A stretch of 64,000 nucleotides of DNA, from contig NZ_RXYB01000010.1 in NCBI RefSeq assembly GCF_008086615.1, positions 51,079-115,078 on the forward strand, written 5' to 3'. The translations under genes were made by a program, and so were the position numbers. Positions within the stretch are counted from its first letter, which is position 1, and every line of letters begins with the position of its first letter. The notes below the pieces were generated by a model that saw only the letters and a program-made list of their open reading frames with translations, had not been told where the DNA came from and ran no database searches. Shown here piece after piece: positions 57,406 through 64,000 of this stretch. The stretch is from Acetobacterium tundrae. Lineage in GTDB: Bacteria > Bacillota > Clostridia > Eubacteriales > Eubacteriaceae.

Positions 57406-59028
57406 ATGACTCAAAACATTTATGTCTTCGGGCACCAGAATCCGGATACAGATTCTCTCTGTTCGGCTATCGCCTATGCAAATTTAAAAAAAGAGCTTGG
57501 ATATACCCATGTTTTTCCTGCTCGTCTCGGATCAATTAACAAGGAGACTCAGTTTGTTTTAGATACATTCCATGTTAATCTGCCAGTACTTATTAAAAAT
57601 GTGAAGCCTCAGGTATCTGATCTTGTTCTTACCGATTTTTCAATGGCTAACGAAAAGGATTCCATTTCAAAAACCATGGACCAGATCATCAATCATCCTG
57701 GTCGATCCCTTCCTGTTATCAGTGATGAAGGCAAACTTATAGGCATGGTTTCAGTATCTGATATTATCCCATCTTATACAGATGCTTTTTCAAAATCAAT
57801 TCTAAGGGACAATGAAACCCCCTTTGACAATATCATCGAGCTCCTGGATGCTCAGATATATGGATCTCTTGAAACAAGTACAGTATTAGGAGATGTTTAT
57901 ACCATTACCGAAATTGTAGCGGATCAAAAGCTCAGTTCTGATGATATTCTGGTAACTGTTCAGCAATCAGTTTATTTAAGCCGTGCCTTTAAAACAGGAG
58001 CCGGGACCATTATCGTGTCCAATACATCTCCAGATATCCCTTTCCATATTCCCGATGATTATAAGGGTGCCATTTTAACAGTAACTTCAGGGCCATTCGA
58101 AGTCATTCGTCTTTTATGCCAGGGAATCCCCATAAAGAATTATTTTAAAAAAAGCAATCTGGAATATTTCATGACTTATGAAACCATTGATGATGTAAAA
58201 AAGAACATGCTTACTTCCGACTATGAACGATTCCCTGTAGTTAACGTGGATGGTCAAGTTATTTCAACTATTTCAAGAAGCAATTTAATTGATTTCAGCC
58301 GAAAGAAAGTTATTCTCGTGGATCATAATGAACGTAGCCAATCCATCATCGGTGTGGAAGAAGCAGAAATCATTGAAGTCATCGATCATCATCGGGTGGC
58401 TGAAATTCAAACATCAACCCCTTTATATCTACGTATTGAACCTTTGGGGTGTACATCTACGATAGTCGCAAAAATGTATCATGAAAACAAAGTACCGATT
58501 TCCAAACCCATGGCAGGACTGATGCTAAGTGCTATTATTTCGGATACCCTTCTTTTTAATTCTCCAACCTGTACCACCGAAGACGAAATAATTGCCAAAG
58601 AGCTTGGGAACATTCTTGATCTTGATATAAATAGTTATGGTGAAAAAATGCTGGTCGCTGGGAGTAATCTAAAGGAAATGCCGCCGTTAGAGATAATTAC
58701 TACGGATATGAAAATGTTCACCATGGGCTCCTCTAAAATCGCCGTATCCCAAATCAACACCGGAGATTTTAGAGGAATTTTTGACAAGCTCGATAATGTG
58801 TTATGGGAAATGAACAATTTATGCCAGCAGGAAAATCTCAACCTCTCGATTCTGATGGTCACTGATATCATTTTAGGTGGAACTGAGTTAATTGTTGCCG
58901 GCGAAAACAAAAAACTCGTAGATCTGGCCTTTGGACTTCACCCTGGGGAATTCAGCAAATTTCTGCCCGGTGTTTTCTCCCGAAAAAAACAAATCGTTCC
59001 TCCGCTGATGAATGCTTCCGCCTACTAA
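57406..59028 (+). CDS. ppaC: CBS-domain manganese-dependent inorganic pyrophosphatase
   Basis: This 540-residue protein is a family II pyrophosphatase (DHH, then DHHA2) with an inserted regulatory part. The N-terminal GHQNPDTDS (residues 8-16) and IDHHRVAEIQTS are metal-binding; CBS domains with a DRTGG domain between lie at about residues 70-300. The C-terminal domain ends LPGVFSRKKQIVPPL. It hydrolyses PPi and is controlled by adenine nucleotides through the CBS domains, a form common in clostridia. AAAGGAGG precedes the ATG. Confidence 0.93.
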   Translation: MTQNIYVFGHQNPDTDSLCSAIAYANLKKELGYTHVFPARLGSINKETQFVLDTFHVNLPVLIKNVKPQVSDLVLTDFSMANEKDSISKTMDQIINHPGRSLPVISDEGKLIGMVSVSDIIPSYTDAFSKSILRDNETPFDNIIELLDAQIYGSLETSTVLGDVYTITEIVADQKLSSDDILVTVQQSVYLSRAFKTGAGTIIVSNTSPDIPFHIPDDYKGAILTVTSGPFEVIRLLCQGIPIKNYFKKSNLEYFMTYETIDDVKKNMLTSDYERFPVVNVDGQVISTISRSNLIDFSRKKVILVDHNERSQSIIGVEEAEIIEVIDHHRVAEIQTSTPLYLRIEPLGCTSTIVAKMYHENKVPISKPMAGLMLSAIISDTLLFNSPTCTTEDEIIAKELGNILDLDINSYGEKMLVAGSNLKEMPPLEIITTDMKMFTMGSSKIAVSQINTGDFRGIFDKLDNVLWEMNNLCQQENLNLSILMVTDIILGGTELIVAGENKKLVDLAFGLHPGEFSKFLPGVFSRKKQIVPPLMNASAY

Positions 59029-59090
59029 TCAAACTTGACCATAATAACAATGAAGGAGAGCACTTTTAATTTATTAAAAAGGTGATCGAT

Positions 59091-59924
59091 ATGAAAAGCA
59101 AAAATAAATCTCATCAGCTGAAATTTCTTTCCACTATTTCTGTACTTCTTCTTATTCTATCACTGACCTTTCTAGGAACAGGGTGTGTGAAAAAAGAATT
59201 GGTAAATGATCCGTCTACGGGTGAAATTTTACCGGTAGGGAATTTGAAATCTCTTTCTGATGGCCAGTTTACAGCAACCACACATTTTTATGATACCCGG
59301 GGATACGCCCAACAGATCGATATCATCATAAAAAGTAATATTATTACTCAAGTCAATTTTAAAGAGATCTCTAGAAATGGCATAGATCGTCTAACTCTTG
59401 AAGGTCCAGAGAAATACTGGGGTAATCTTGCCCTGCTAAATCTCAACTCACTTTATTTCCGATTATATAATGACTTGATTCTTTCCCAAAATCCAGATGA
59501 AATTGAAACCATTTCTGGGGCGACCCAAACATCTGAGCGTTTCATTCAATTATCAAATGCCGCTATCGGGCAGGCAAAGAAAGGTGATCATGAACCCATA
59601 AAAATTGATACATTCGATACCTATACTGTAGTCGGCTCGATCGATCAAGATGGGTTTCAGGGAAATCTGGTGGCAACATTTAACGGCACAAGGCTTACAG
59701 CACTGACTTACGATGAAATACGAGCTGAAGACGGAAAATCAAAGCGCAAATTCACTGATTCCACTAACAACATAAATTATTCTGTTTTGTTTGATACTTT
59801 CATTCGTGATACATTGGCTAGCCAAACCTTGGAATCCACATCAACAGAGGGAGAACCATCACCTGAAAAAGCAAAATTTTCAGAATGTATTCGCTTGTTA
59901 AAAGAATTAAGAACTTCCTTTTAA
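59091..59924 (+). CDS. FMN-binding-domain-like lipoprotein
   Basis: This 277-residue protein has a signal with lipobox FLGTGC (Cys32). The middle contains FKEISRNGIDRLTLEGP and EIETISGATQTSERFIQLSN, where SGATxTS is the flavin attachment-like signature of FMN_bind domains. The C-terminal half is beta/alpha with NYSVLFDTFIRDTLA. It should sit on the outside of the membrane; a flavinylated electron carrier or relative is the best guess. The start is ATG 59091 with AAGGTGA. Confidence 0.7.
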   Translation: MKSKNKSHQLKFLSTISVLLLILSLTFLGTGCVKKELVNDPSTGEILPVGNLKSLSDGQFTATTHFYDTRGYAQQIDIIIKSNIITQVNFKEISRNGIDRLTLEGPEKYWGNLALLNLNSLYFRLYNDLILSQNPDEIETISGATQTSERFIQLSNAAIGQAKKGDHEPIKIDTFDTYTVVGSIDQDGFQGNLVATFNGTRLTALTYDEIRAEDGKSKRKFTDSTNNINYSVLFDTFIRDTLASQTLESTSTEGEPSPEKAKFSECIRLLKELRTSF

Positions 59925-59970
59925 CTCATCTTAATAGTTTCTTGATTTAACTCACCATTGACAAAGAATA

Positions 59971-59998
59971 TTGACAAATAGTAATTATATGTTATACT
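59971..59998 (+). promoter_or_regulatory. promoter of the XRE gene
   Basis: TTGACA (59971-59976), a 16-base spacer and TATACT (59993-59998), about 57 bases before the ATG. Confidence 0.65.
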
Positions 59999-60055
59999 GA
60001 ATTATCTGGTTATGCTTTCAATCCAACAATTTTAAATTTAAAGAAGGTGAAAAAA

Positions 60056-60436
60056 ATGGAAAACAATACTTTTGGTAGTCGATTAAAAGCGCTGCGAATT
60101 TCTAAACGGTTAACCCAAGAAAATTTTGCAAATCTTTTTTACCTTAACAAGAGTTCAATCTCTAAATATGAAAAAGATAAGAATTTACCAGAGAACCAAT
60201 TACTCATAAAAATCGCTGATTTTTTCGAGGTTTCTGTGGACTATTTACTATGCAGAACAGATCAACCCAAGCTTTTGCCAAGTAATCCAAAGCCAATGAC
60301 TTGTGAAGAATTTTTAGAATCCTATGTCTTTTCGAACGAAGAGGTAAACTCCTTTTCTTCTTATTTCTCTTTCCCAGAGAGTTTTAAGCAGGAAGTGTTA
60401 GATTTTATTAATTTCAAAAGTTCCAACGGCAAGTAA
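60056..60436 (+). CDS. XRE-family transcriptional regulator
   Basis: This 126-residue protein has a Cro/CI helix-turn-helix (LTQENFANLFYLNKSSISKY, residues 21-40) followed by ADFFEVSVDYLLCRTD, and a Ser/Phe-rich C-terminal tail of about 60 residues. The start is ATG 60056, with GAAGGTG upstream; a GTG at 60047 is a less likely choice. It has its own promoter and terminator and no phage genes around, so it may be an ordinary chromosomal regulator. Confidence 0.8.
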   Translation: MENNTFGSRLKALRISKRLTQENFANLFYLNKSSISKYEKDKNLPENQLLIKIADFFEVSVDYLLCRTDQPKLLPSNPKPMTCEEFLESYVFSNEEVNSFSSYFSFPESFKQEVLDFINFKSSNGK

Positions 60437-60484
60437 TTCAAAAAATGATGAAGAGGACCTTGTTTAAATAACTTGTTATATTAT

Positions 60485-60518
60485 AAAGAGCTTGTTTTAT
60501 CAAGCTCTTTTTTTTTTC
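60485..60518 (+). terminator. Rho-independent terminator after the XRE gene
   Basis: AAAGAGCTTG and CAAGCTCTTT form a perfect 10-bp stem around TTTTAT and are followed by eight T. Confidence 0.9.
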
Positions 60519-60524
60519 ACTTAT

Positions 60525-60690
60525 TCAGCTGCTCTTCTTAATTTTCCCTATCTTCTCCTTACAAAAGGGTGTTAGATATTGATCAATCTCCCACTGCGTA
60601 ACCTGACTGCCATAGGCATTCCATTCTGCAAGTTTGCAGCAACCACCAAATAAGGATTGATCGATGGATCAGGATTTCTCATGTTAGTCA
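60525..60690 (-). pseudogene. glutamine synthetase C-terminal remnant
   Basis: Translation of the minus strand gives MRNPDPSINPYLVVAANLQN, the conserved RxPDPxxNPYL segment of glutamine synthetase, in one frame. After a frame change it gives AEWNAYGSQVTQWEIDQYLT, the extreme C-terminus of the same enzyme. The stretch of about 60 residues that should separate them is missing, and no catalytic domain lies upstream. It is a decayed relic, placed between the XRE terminator and rex. Confidence 0.7.
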
Positions 60691-60699
60691 GCGTGGACG

Positions 60700-60735
60700 A
60701 ACCCTTAAACATAATTTTATTGTTTAAGGGTTTTT
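60700..60735 (+). terminator. terminator-like hairpin on the plus strand
   Basis: ACCCTTAAAC and GTTTAAGGGT pair around ATAATTTTATT and are followed by TTTTC on the plus strand. No gene precedes it on that strand. Together with the glutamine synthetase relic this accounts for the 390-base gap before rex. Confidence 0.6.
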
Positions 60736-60824
60736 CATGATACCGATGAGATCTGTAAATTATAAACGAACAAAAGCAACATTTTCTTTTTTGACTTAAC
60801 TAAAAATAAAACCATTCATCTTCT

Positions 60825-61469
60825 TTATTCCGGATCTGTCACTTCTTTTAATAAATAAGTTAGGGTAAACAAACTATCTGTGATATTAACATTTTCCACC
60901 ACGACATCGTCGGGTAGATCAAGATCTAATGGACTGAAATTTAGAATACCTTTTATCCCCAGATTCGTCACAGTTGTGGCGACTTGTTGCCCAACCCCTC
61001 TAGGTACACACAAGATACAAATATCTATTTCATTATTTTTAACGAAATCTTCGAGCTCATCCATATGTTTGACGACCACGTTGCCTACAACGGTACCAAC
61101 TCTTAATGGATCAACATCAAAAGCACCGATGAGCATCACACCTTCACGTTTAAATCGTTCATAATTTGCAATAGCATGTCCCATATTACCACTACCGATA
61201 ATAATACAAGTATAATCACTGTCAAGGCCAAGAATTTCCTTGATAGCTTCTCTTAATTCTAATACATTATAGCCATACCCCTGCTGACCATAACCCCCAA
61301 AAGAATTCAAATCCTGACGAATCTGAGAAGCTGTTAAACCCATAAGACTTGCTAATTCTCTTGACGATATTTTTTCTATGTCATTTAAAAGTAAATCAGT
61401 TAAATATTGGTAATACTTTGGCAACCGTTTTACAACGGTCATTGATACTTTTTTTGAGAAACGATGCAT
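60825..61469 (-). CDS. rex: redox-sensing repressor Rex
   Basis: This 214-residue protein has the Rex winged helix (ISSRELASLMGLTASQIRQD, residues 34-53) and the Rossmann NADH-binding domain with IIIGSGNMGHAIANY (residues about 89-103), FDVDPLRVG and the dimer helix at the end. It senses NADH/NAD+ and controls fermentation and anaerobic genes. AGGAGAAG precedes the ATG. The length is normal. Confidence 0.95.
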   Translation of the reverse strand: MHRFSKKVSMTVVKRLPKYYQYLTDLLLNDIEKISSRELASLMGLTASQIRQDLNSFGGYGQQGYGYNVLELREAIKEILGLDSDYTCIIIGSGNMGHAIANYERFKREGVMLIGAFDVDPLRVGTVVGNVVVKHMDELEDFVKNNEIDICILCVPRGVGQQVATTVTNLGIKGILNFSPLDLDLPDDVVVENVNITDSLFTLTYLLKEVTDPE

Positions 61470-61617
61470 AATAACTTCTCCTTTCTGAGAAATACTTCGT
61501 TAATTATATCAATAGGTATACCTAACGTCAAATTATTCATTTTAATTTTATTGTTTTTTTGATAGAATAGTATAAGTTATTCTAAAAACATGAACAAAAA
61601 CGAAAACAGGTGAAGAA

Positions 61618-63546
61618 ATGTTAATTAATATAGAAAACCTACACTTTAGTTACGGCATCCATGAAATTTTTAAGGATCTGAACTTATCTATCAATGAAAA
61701 AAAACAAATCGGCCTTGTCGGAAGAAACGGCACCGGTAAGTCAACCTTATTGAAACTGATTACCGGAGAACTGGTTCCTGAAAGAGGCCATATCCGAACA
61801 AAAAATGGTCTCTCCCTTGGCTACCTGGCTCAGGAGCCTGCCATAGCTGAAAGCATGACCCTGGAAGAAATGCTCACCTCTGTCTTTCAATCCTTGATTG
61901 ATATGGAAAAGCGGATTAAATACATCGGTGATCAAATTGCCAAAAGCTCTGGCAATGCACAGGAAAAGCTCATGACTGAATTCGGGGAGCTTCAAGAAAT
62001 TTTTTCAGAAAAACGCGGCTTTGAGTACCCCAGCCGCATTCGGGGAGTCATTAACGGGCTAGGTTTTAAGCCGGAAGACCTTGATAAACCATTCTCCGTT
62101 CTTAGTGGCGGTGAAAAAACGCGGGCTACTCTTGGTCAAATTCTTTTAAAGGAACCTGATCTGCTGCTGCTGGATGAACCCACCAACTATCTGGATATCG
62201 ATGCTCTCCAATGGTTGGAACAATATTTAAAAGGTTATTCCGGAACCTTTATTATTATTTCCCATGACCGTTATTTCATGGATAAGGTTTGCACCTCCAT
62301 TATTGAAGTATCTCAGCAGAATATAATAGAATATTTAGGGAATTATACCCACTATGCAGTAAAAAAGCGGCAGAATATAATGGAGCAGAGCCATCAATAC
62401 CAGCAGCAAATGAAAGAAATCAAGCACCAGGAGGAAGTGATCAAGCGGTTTCGGGCGTACAACTCCATTAAGAGTTCAAAACGAGCTGCGAGCCGGGAAA
62501 AAGCCCTCGGCAAAATTGAACTGATGGATAAGGCAGACGTCGTGCATAACAGTCATTTCAGCTTTGTTCCACGGGTCAGAAGTGGAAATGATGTTTTAAG
62601 CGTTAACGGCATAAAAAAAACTTTTGATGGGCGGCTCCTTTTTCAGAATATGAGTTTTGAAGTTCACCGTGGCGATAAGATCGGTATTATTGGACCCAAT
62701 GGTGCCGGTAAAACTACCCTTTTTAAAATTATTCAAGGCAAGCTGCAGTCTGATTCCGGAGAAGTTCGCTTTGGACAAAAAGTTCATATCGGTTATTTTG
62801 ATCAGGAACATCAGGATTTAAAAAAGTTCTACAACGAGAATTTATTGGAGGCCATGTGGGATGTGGACTCAAAACTGTCAGAAGGCGAAATCAGAAACAT
62901 TTTAGCCGCCTTTTTGTTTGTGGGCGAAGAAGTATTCAAGCCGATCAATACCCTGTCCGGTGGCGAAAAGGCCCGTCTTCTACTGGCCCGCCTTATGATT
63001 TCACAATCCAATTTTCTGCTTATGGATGAACCAACCAACCATATTGATATGGATACCAAAGAAATACTGGAAAGCGCACTTTCCCAATATGAAGGCACCC
63101 TGCTTTTCATTTCTCATGACCGGTATTTCTTAAACCGTATTTCCAATCAAATCTACCAGTTCTCAACTGCTGGAATGGAAATTCATTTAGGAAACTATGA
63201 TGACTATTTAAGACATAAAAGCGAAGCTTCAGAACGTGAAATGCTTCTTGCCGAAGAAAATAAAGTCGTTATTACCAAAACCCAGCAAAAGACGGATCGA
63301 AAGAAGCAAAAGGAACAAGAGGCAAAAATCCGCCAGTTAAAAAAGCAAGTGAAAGAAATTGAGGATGCCATTACAGCCCAGGAACTGGAAATCAAAAAAG
63401 CAGAATTGGCAATGTGCCAACCTGATTTTTATGATTATCCTGACAATGCCGCCGAAATCACTCGTTTTTATGAAGAAAAGAAGCTTAGTCTCGCTGAGCT
63501 TACCGATAAGTGGGAAGATGCTTTAACAAACCTGGAAGAGCTATAA
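61618..63546 (+). CDS. ABC-F family ATPase (Uup/YdiF-like)
   Basis: This 642-residue protein holds two ABC cassettes: Walker A GRNGTGKST (35-43) and GPNGAGKTT (about 357), signatures LSGGEKTRATLGQ and LSGGEKARLLLAR, and Walker B motifs LLLLDEPTNYLD and FLLMDEPTNHID. Between them is the basic linker (KRFRAYNSIKSSKRAASREK) typical of ABC-F translation factors, and a C-terminal coiled coil (from about 555) as in Uup. It acts on ribosomes and has no membrane part. Confidence 0.92.
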   Translation: MLINIENLHFSYGIHEIFKDLNLSINEKKQIGLVGRNGTGKSTLLKLITGELVPERGHIRTKNGLSLGYLAQEPAIAESMTLEEMLTSVFQSLIDMEKRIKYIGDQIAKSSGNAQEKLMTEFGELQEIFSEKRGFEYPSRIRGVINGLGFKPEDLDKPFSVLSGGEKTRATLGQILLKEPDLLLLDEPTNYLDIDALQWLEQYLKGYSGTFIIISHDRYFMDKVCTSIIEVSQQNIIEYLGNYTHYAVKKRQNIMEQSHQYQQQMKEIKHQEEVIKRFRAYNSIKSSKRAASREKALGKIELMDKADVVHNSHFSFVPRVRSGNDVLSVNGIKKTFDGRLLFQNMSFEVHRGDKIGIIGPNGAGKTTLFKIIQGKLQSDSGEVRFGQKVHIGYFDQEHQDLKKFYNENLLEAMWDVDSKLSEGEIRNILAAFLFVGEEVFKPINTLSGGEKARLLLARLMISQSNFLLMDEPTNHIDMDTKEILESALSQYEGTLLFISHDRYFLNRISNQIYQFSTAGMEIHLGNYDDYLRHKSEASEREMLLAEENKVVITKTQQKTDRKKQKEQEAKIRQLKKQVKEIEDAITAQELEIKKAELAMCQPDFYDYPDNAAEITRFYEEKKLSLAELTDKWEDALTNLEEL

Positions 63547-63576
63547 AAACAACAAAAATATTTTTTGGAGGAAAAG

Positions 63577-63813
63577 ATGATGGAACTTATGATGGATGAA
63601 AAAAGAGTCTTAAATGCGATATTTAAGGATGTGAAAGGCACTACCCGAAACACGATGCTTCTTGCCCTGTATGCTGCAAAACCTGCTAACGATGAATCTC
63701 CTGATGCTCAGGCCATGATCAGTCTTCTCAATGGACTGATTGTTAAACTTGCCGAATTGAAACAACCTGAAATGGAAGTATTGTTTGCCGGCATCCCCTA
63801 CGACGTTGACTAA
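63577..63813 (+). CDS. small protein of unknown function
   Basis: This 78-residue protein starts at the first ATG of ATGATG at 63577 after GGAGGAAAAG. It is helical and acidic, with VLNAIFKDVKGTTRNTMLLA and ISLLNGLIVKLAELKQPEME. It follows the ABC-F gene by 30 bases and probably shares its transcript. No family recognised. Confidence 0.65.
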   Translation: MMELMMDEKRVLNAIFKDVKGTTRNTMLLALYAAKPANDESPDAQAMISLLNGLIVKLAELKQPEMEVLFAGIPYDVD

Positions 63814-63848
63814 AGACATCAGAAAAATTTCAATAGTATACAACAAAA

Positions 63849-63872
63849 GGCAGCCTCATCTCTGAGGCTGCC
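63849..63872 (+). repeat. inverted repeat
   Basis: GGCAGCCTCA and TGAGGCTGCC are perfect 10-base arms around TCTC. It is followed by no T-run and lies just before the terminator at 63886. Confidence 0.75.
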
Positions 63873-63885
63873 TCAGACTGAAGAC

Positions 63886-63912
63886 AAAGGTCAGGGAAAC
63901 CTGGCCTTTTTT
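63886..63912 (+). terminator. Rho-independent terminator
   Basis: AAAGGTCAGG and CCTGGCCTTT pair (one G-T) around GAAA and are followed by TTT and later T. It ends the ABC-F/small gene transcript. Confidence 0.8.
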
Positions 63913-63990
63913 AGTTTTTTGAAATCAAAAAAGCTTATTCCAAGGTTCATGGTTTATCATAAAATTAGAAAACAAATGGAGGCAAACCTT

Positions 63991-64000
63991 ATGTTAACCA
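63991..64000 (+). CDS. start of a gene cut by the window edge
   Basis: ATG at 63991 follows GGAGG 9 bases upstream. Only three codons (MLT) are visible, so the product cannot be named. Confidence 0.4.

Noticed and set aside
1..64000. tRNA, rRNA or riboswitch genes
   Set aside because: No cloverleaf, rRNA-like or known riboswitch consensus was noticed on either strand by eye; a covariance-model search would settle it.

Overview
The window looks like low-GC Firmicutes DNA, most likely an anaerobic clostridium of the Eubacteriales (an Acetobacterium/Eubacterium-like host is my guess, not proven). The reasons are the lepA/rpsT/holA/comEC neighbourhood, an LL-diaminopimelate aminotransferase (dapL), a CBS-domain inorganic pyrophosphatase, a Rex redox repressor, SigA-type promoters and strong AGGAGG ribosome binding sites. 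No tRNA, rRNA or CRISPR array was seen.

Positions 1 to about 32.2 kb are most of a tailed-phage prophage, cut by the left window edge inside the head/tail genes. Read leftward from about 26.1 kb on the minus strand it runs: early control genes and a Rha-type antirepressor; two short HTH genes; a recombination/replication block (SbcC-like ATPase, RecT, MBL-fold protein, SSB, DnaD-like initiator, RusA resolvase); a run of tiny Cys-rich proteins with a radical SAM enzyme; an ArpU-like late regulator; then TerS, TerL, portal, MuF head protein, XkdF-type protease, scaffold, capsid cement, major capsid and connector genes. Two membrane-protein cargo genes with their own near-identical terminators sit between the late regulator and TerS. 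Two separate divergent repressor switches exist (around 23.4 kb and 26.1 kb); their operators share a CGTTAA core. The rightward part (26.2-32.2 kb) holds a CI-like repressor, accessory genes of unknown function including a DUF6978/DUF1828-type pair, and a perfect LexA-type SOS box in front of an ImmA/IrrE protease gene and a large serine integrase. This suggests that induction and excision are coupled to DNA damage.

From 32.2 to about 35.1 kb is a short region bounded by two diverged direct copies of an element (promoter, 43-codon ORF, terminator; the second copy is broken). Between the copies lie a lipoprotein, a NifX/NifB-type cofactor-binding protein under a 42-bp perfect palindrome, and an unrecognised 394-residue protein.

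From 35.2 to 64 kb is ordinary chromosome: a TetR-MBL-MATE operon; a membrane M50-like protease; dapL; nnr (NAD(P)HX repair); a peptidoglycan-binding protein with YebC; a small alarmone synthetase; a PP2C phosphatase; an UgtP-like glycosyltransferase; DegV; a cold shock protein; lepA; rpsT; holA; comEC; an MBL hydrolase; a lipase-like hydrolase; CBS-PPase; an FMN-binding-like lipoprotein; an XRE regulator; rex; and an ABC-F ATPase. A frameshifted remnant of a glutamine synthetase C-terminus lies just downstream of rex.

The observations I find most interesting are a plus-strand small RNA gene (promoter plus terminator, about 62 nt) opposite the late-regulator leader; the SOS-box/ImmA/integrase operon with two related switches; the repeated promoter-ORF-terminator element; and a MATE gene whose well-placed ribosome binding site points to an ATC start.
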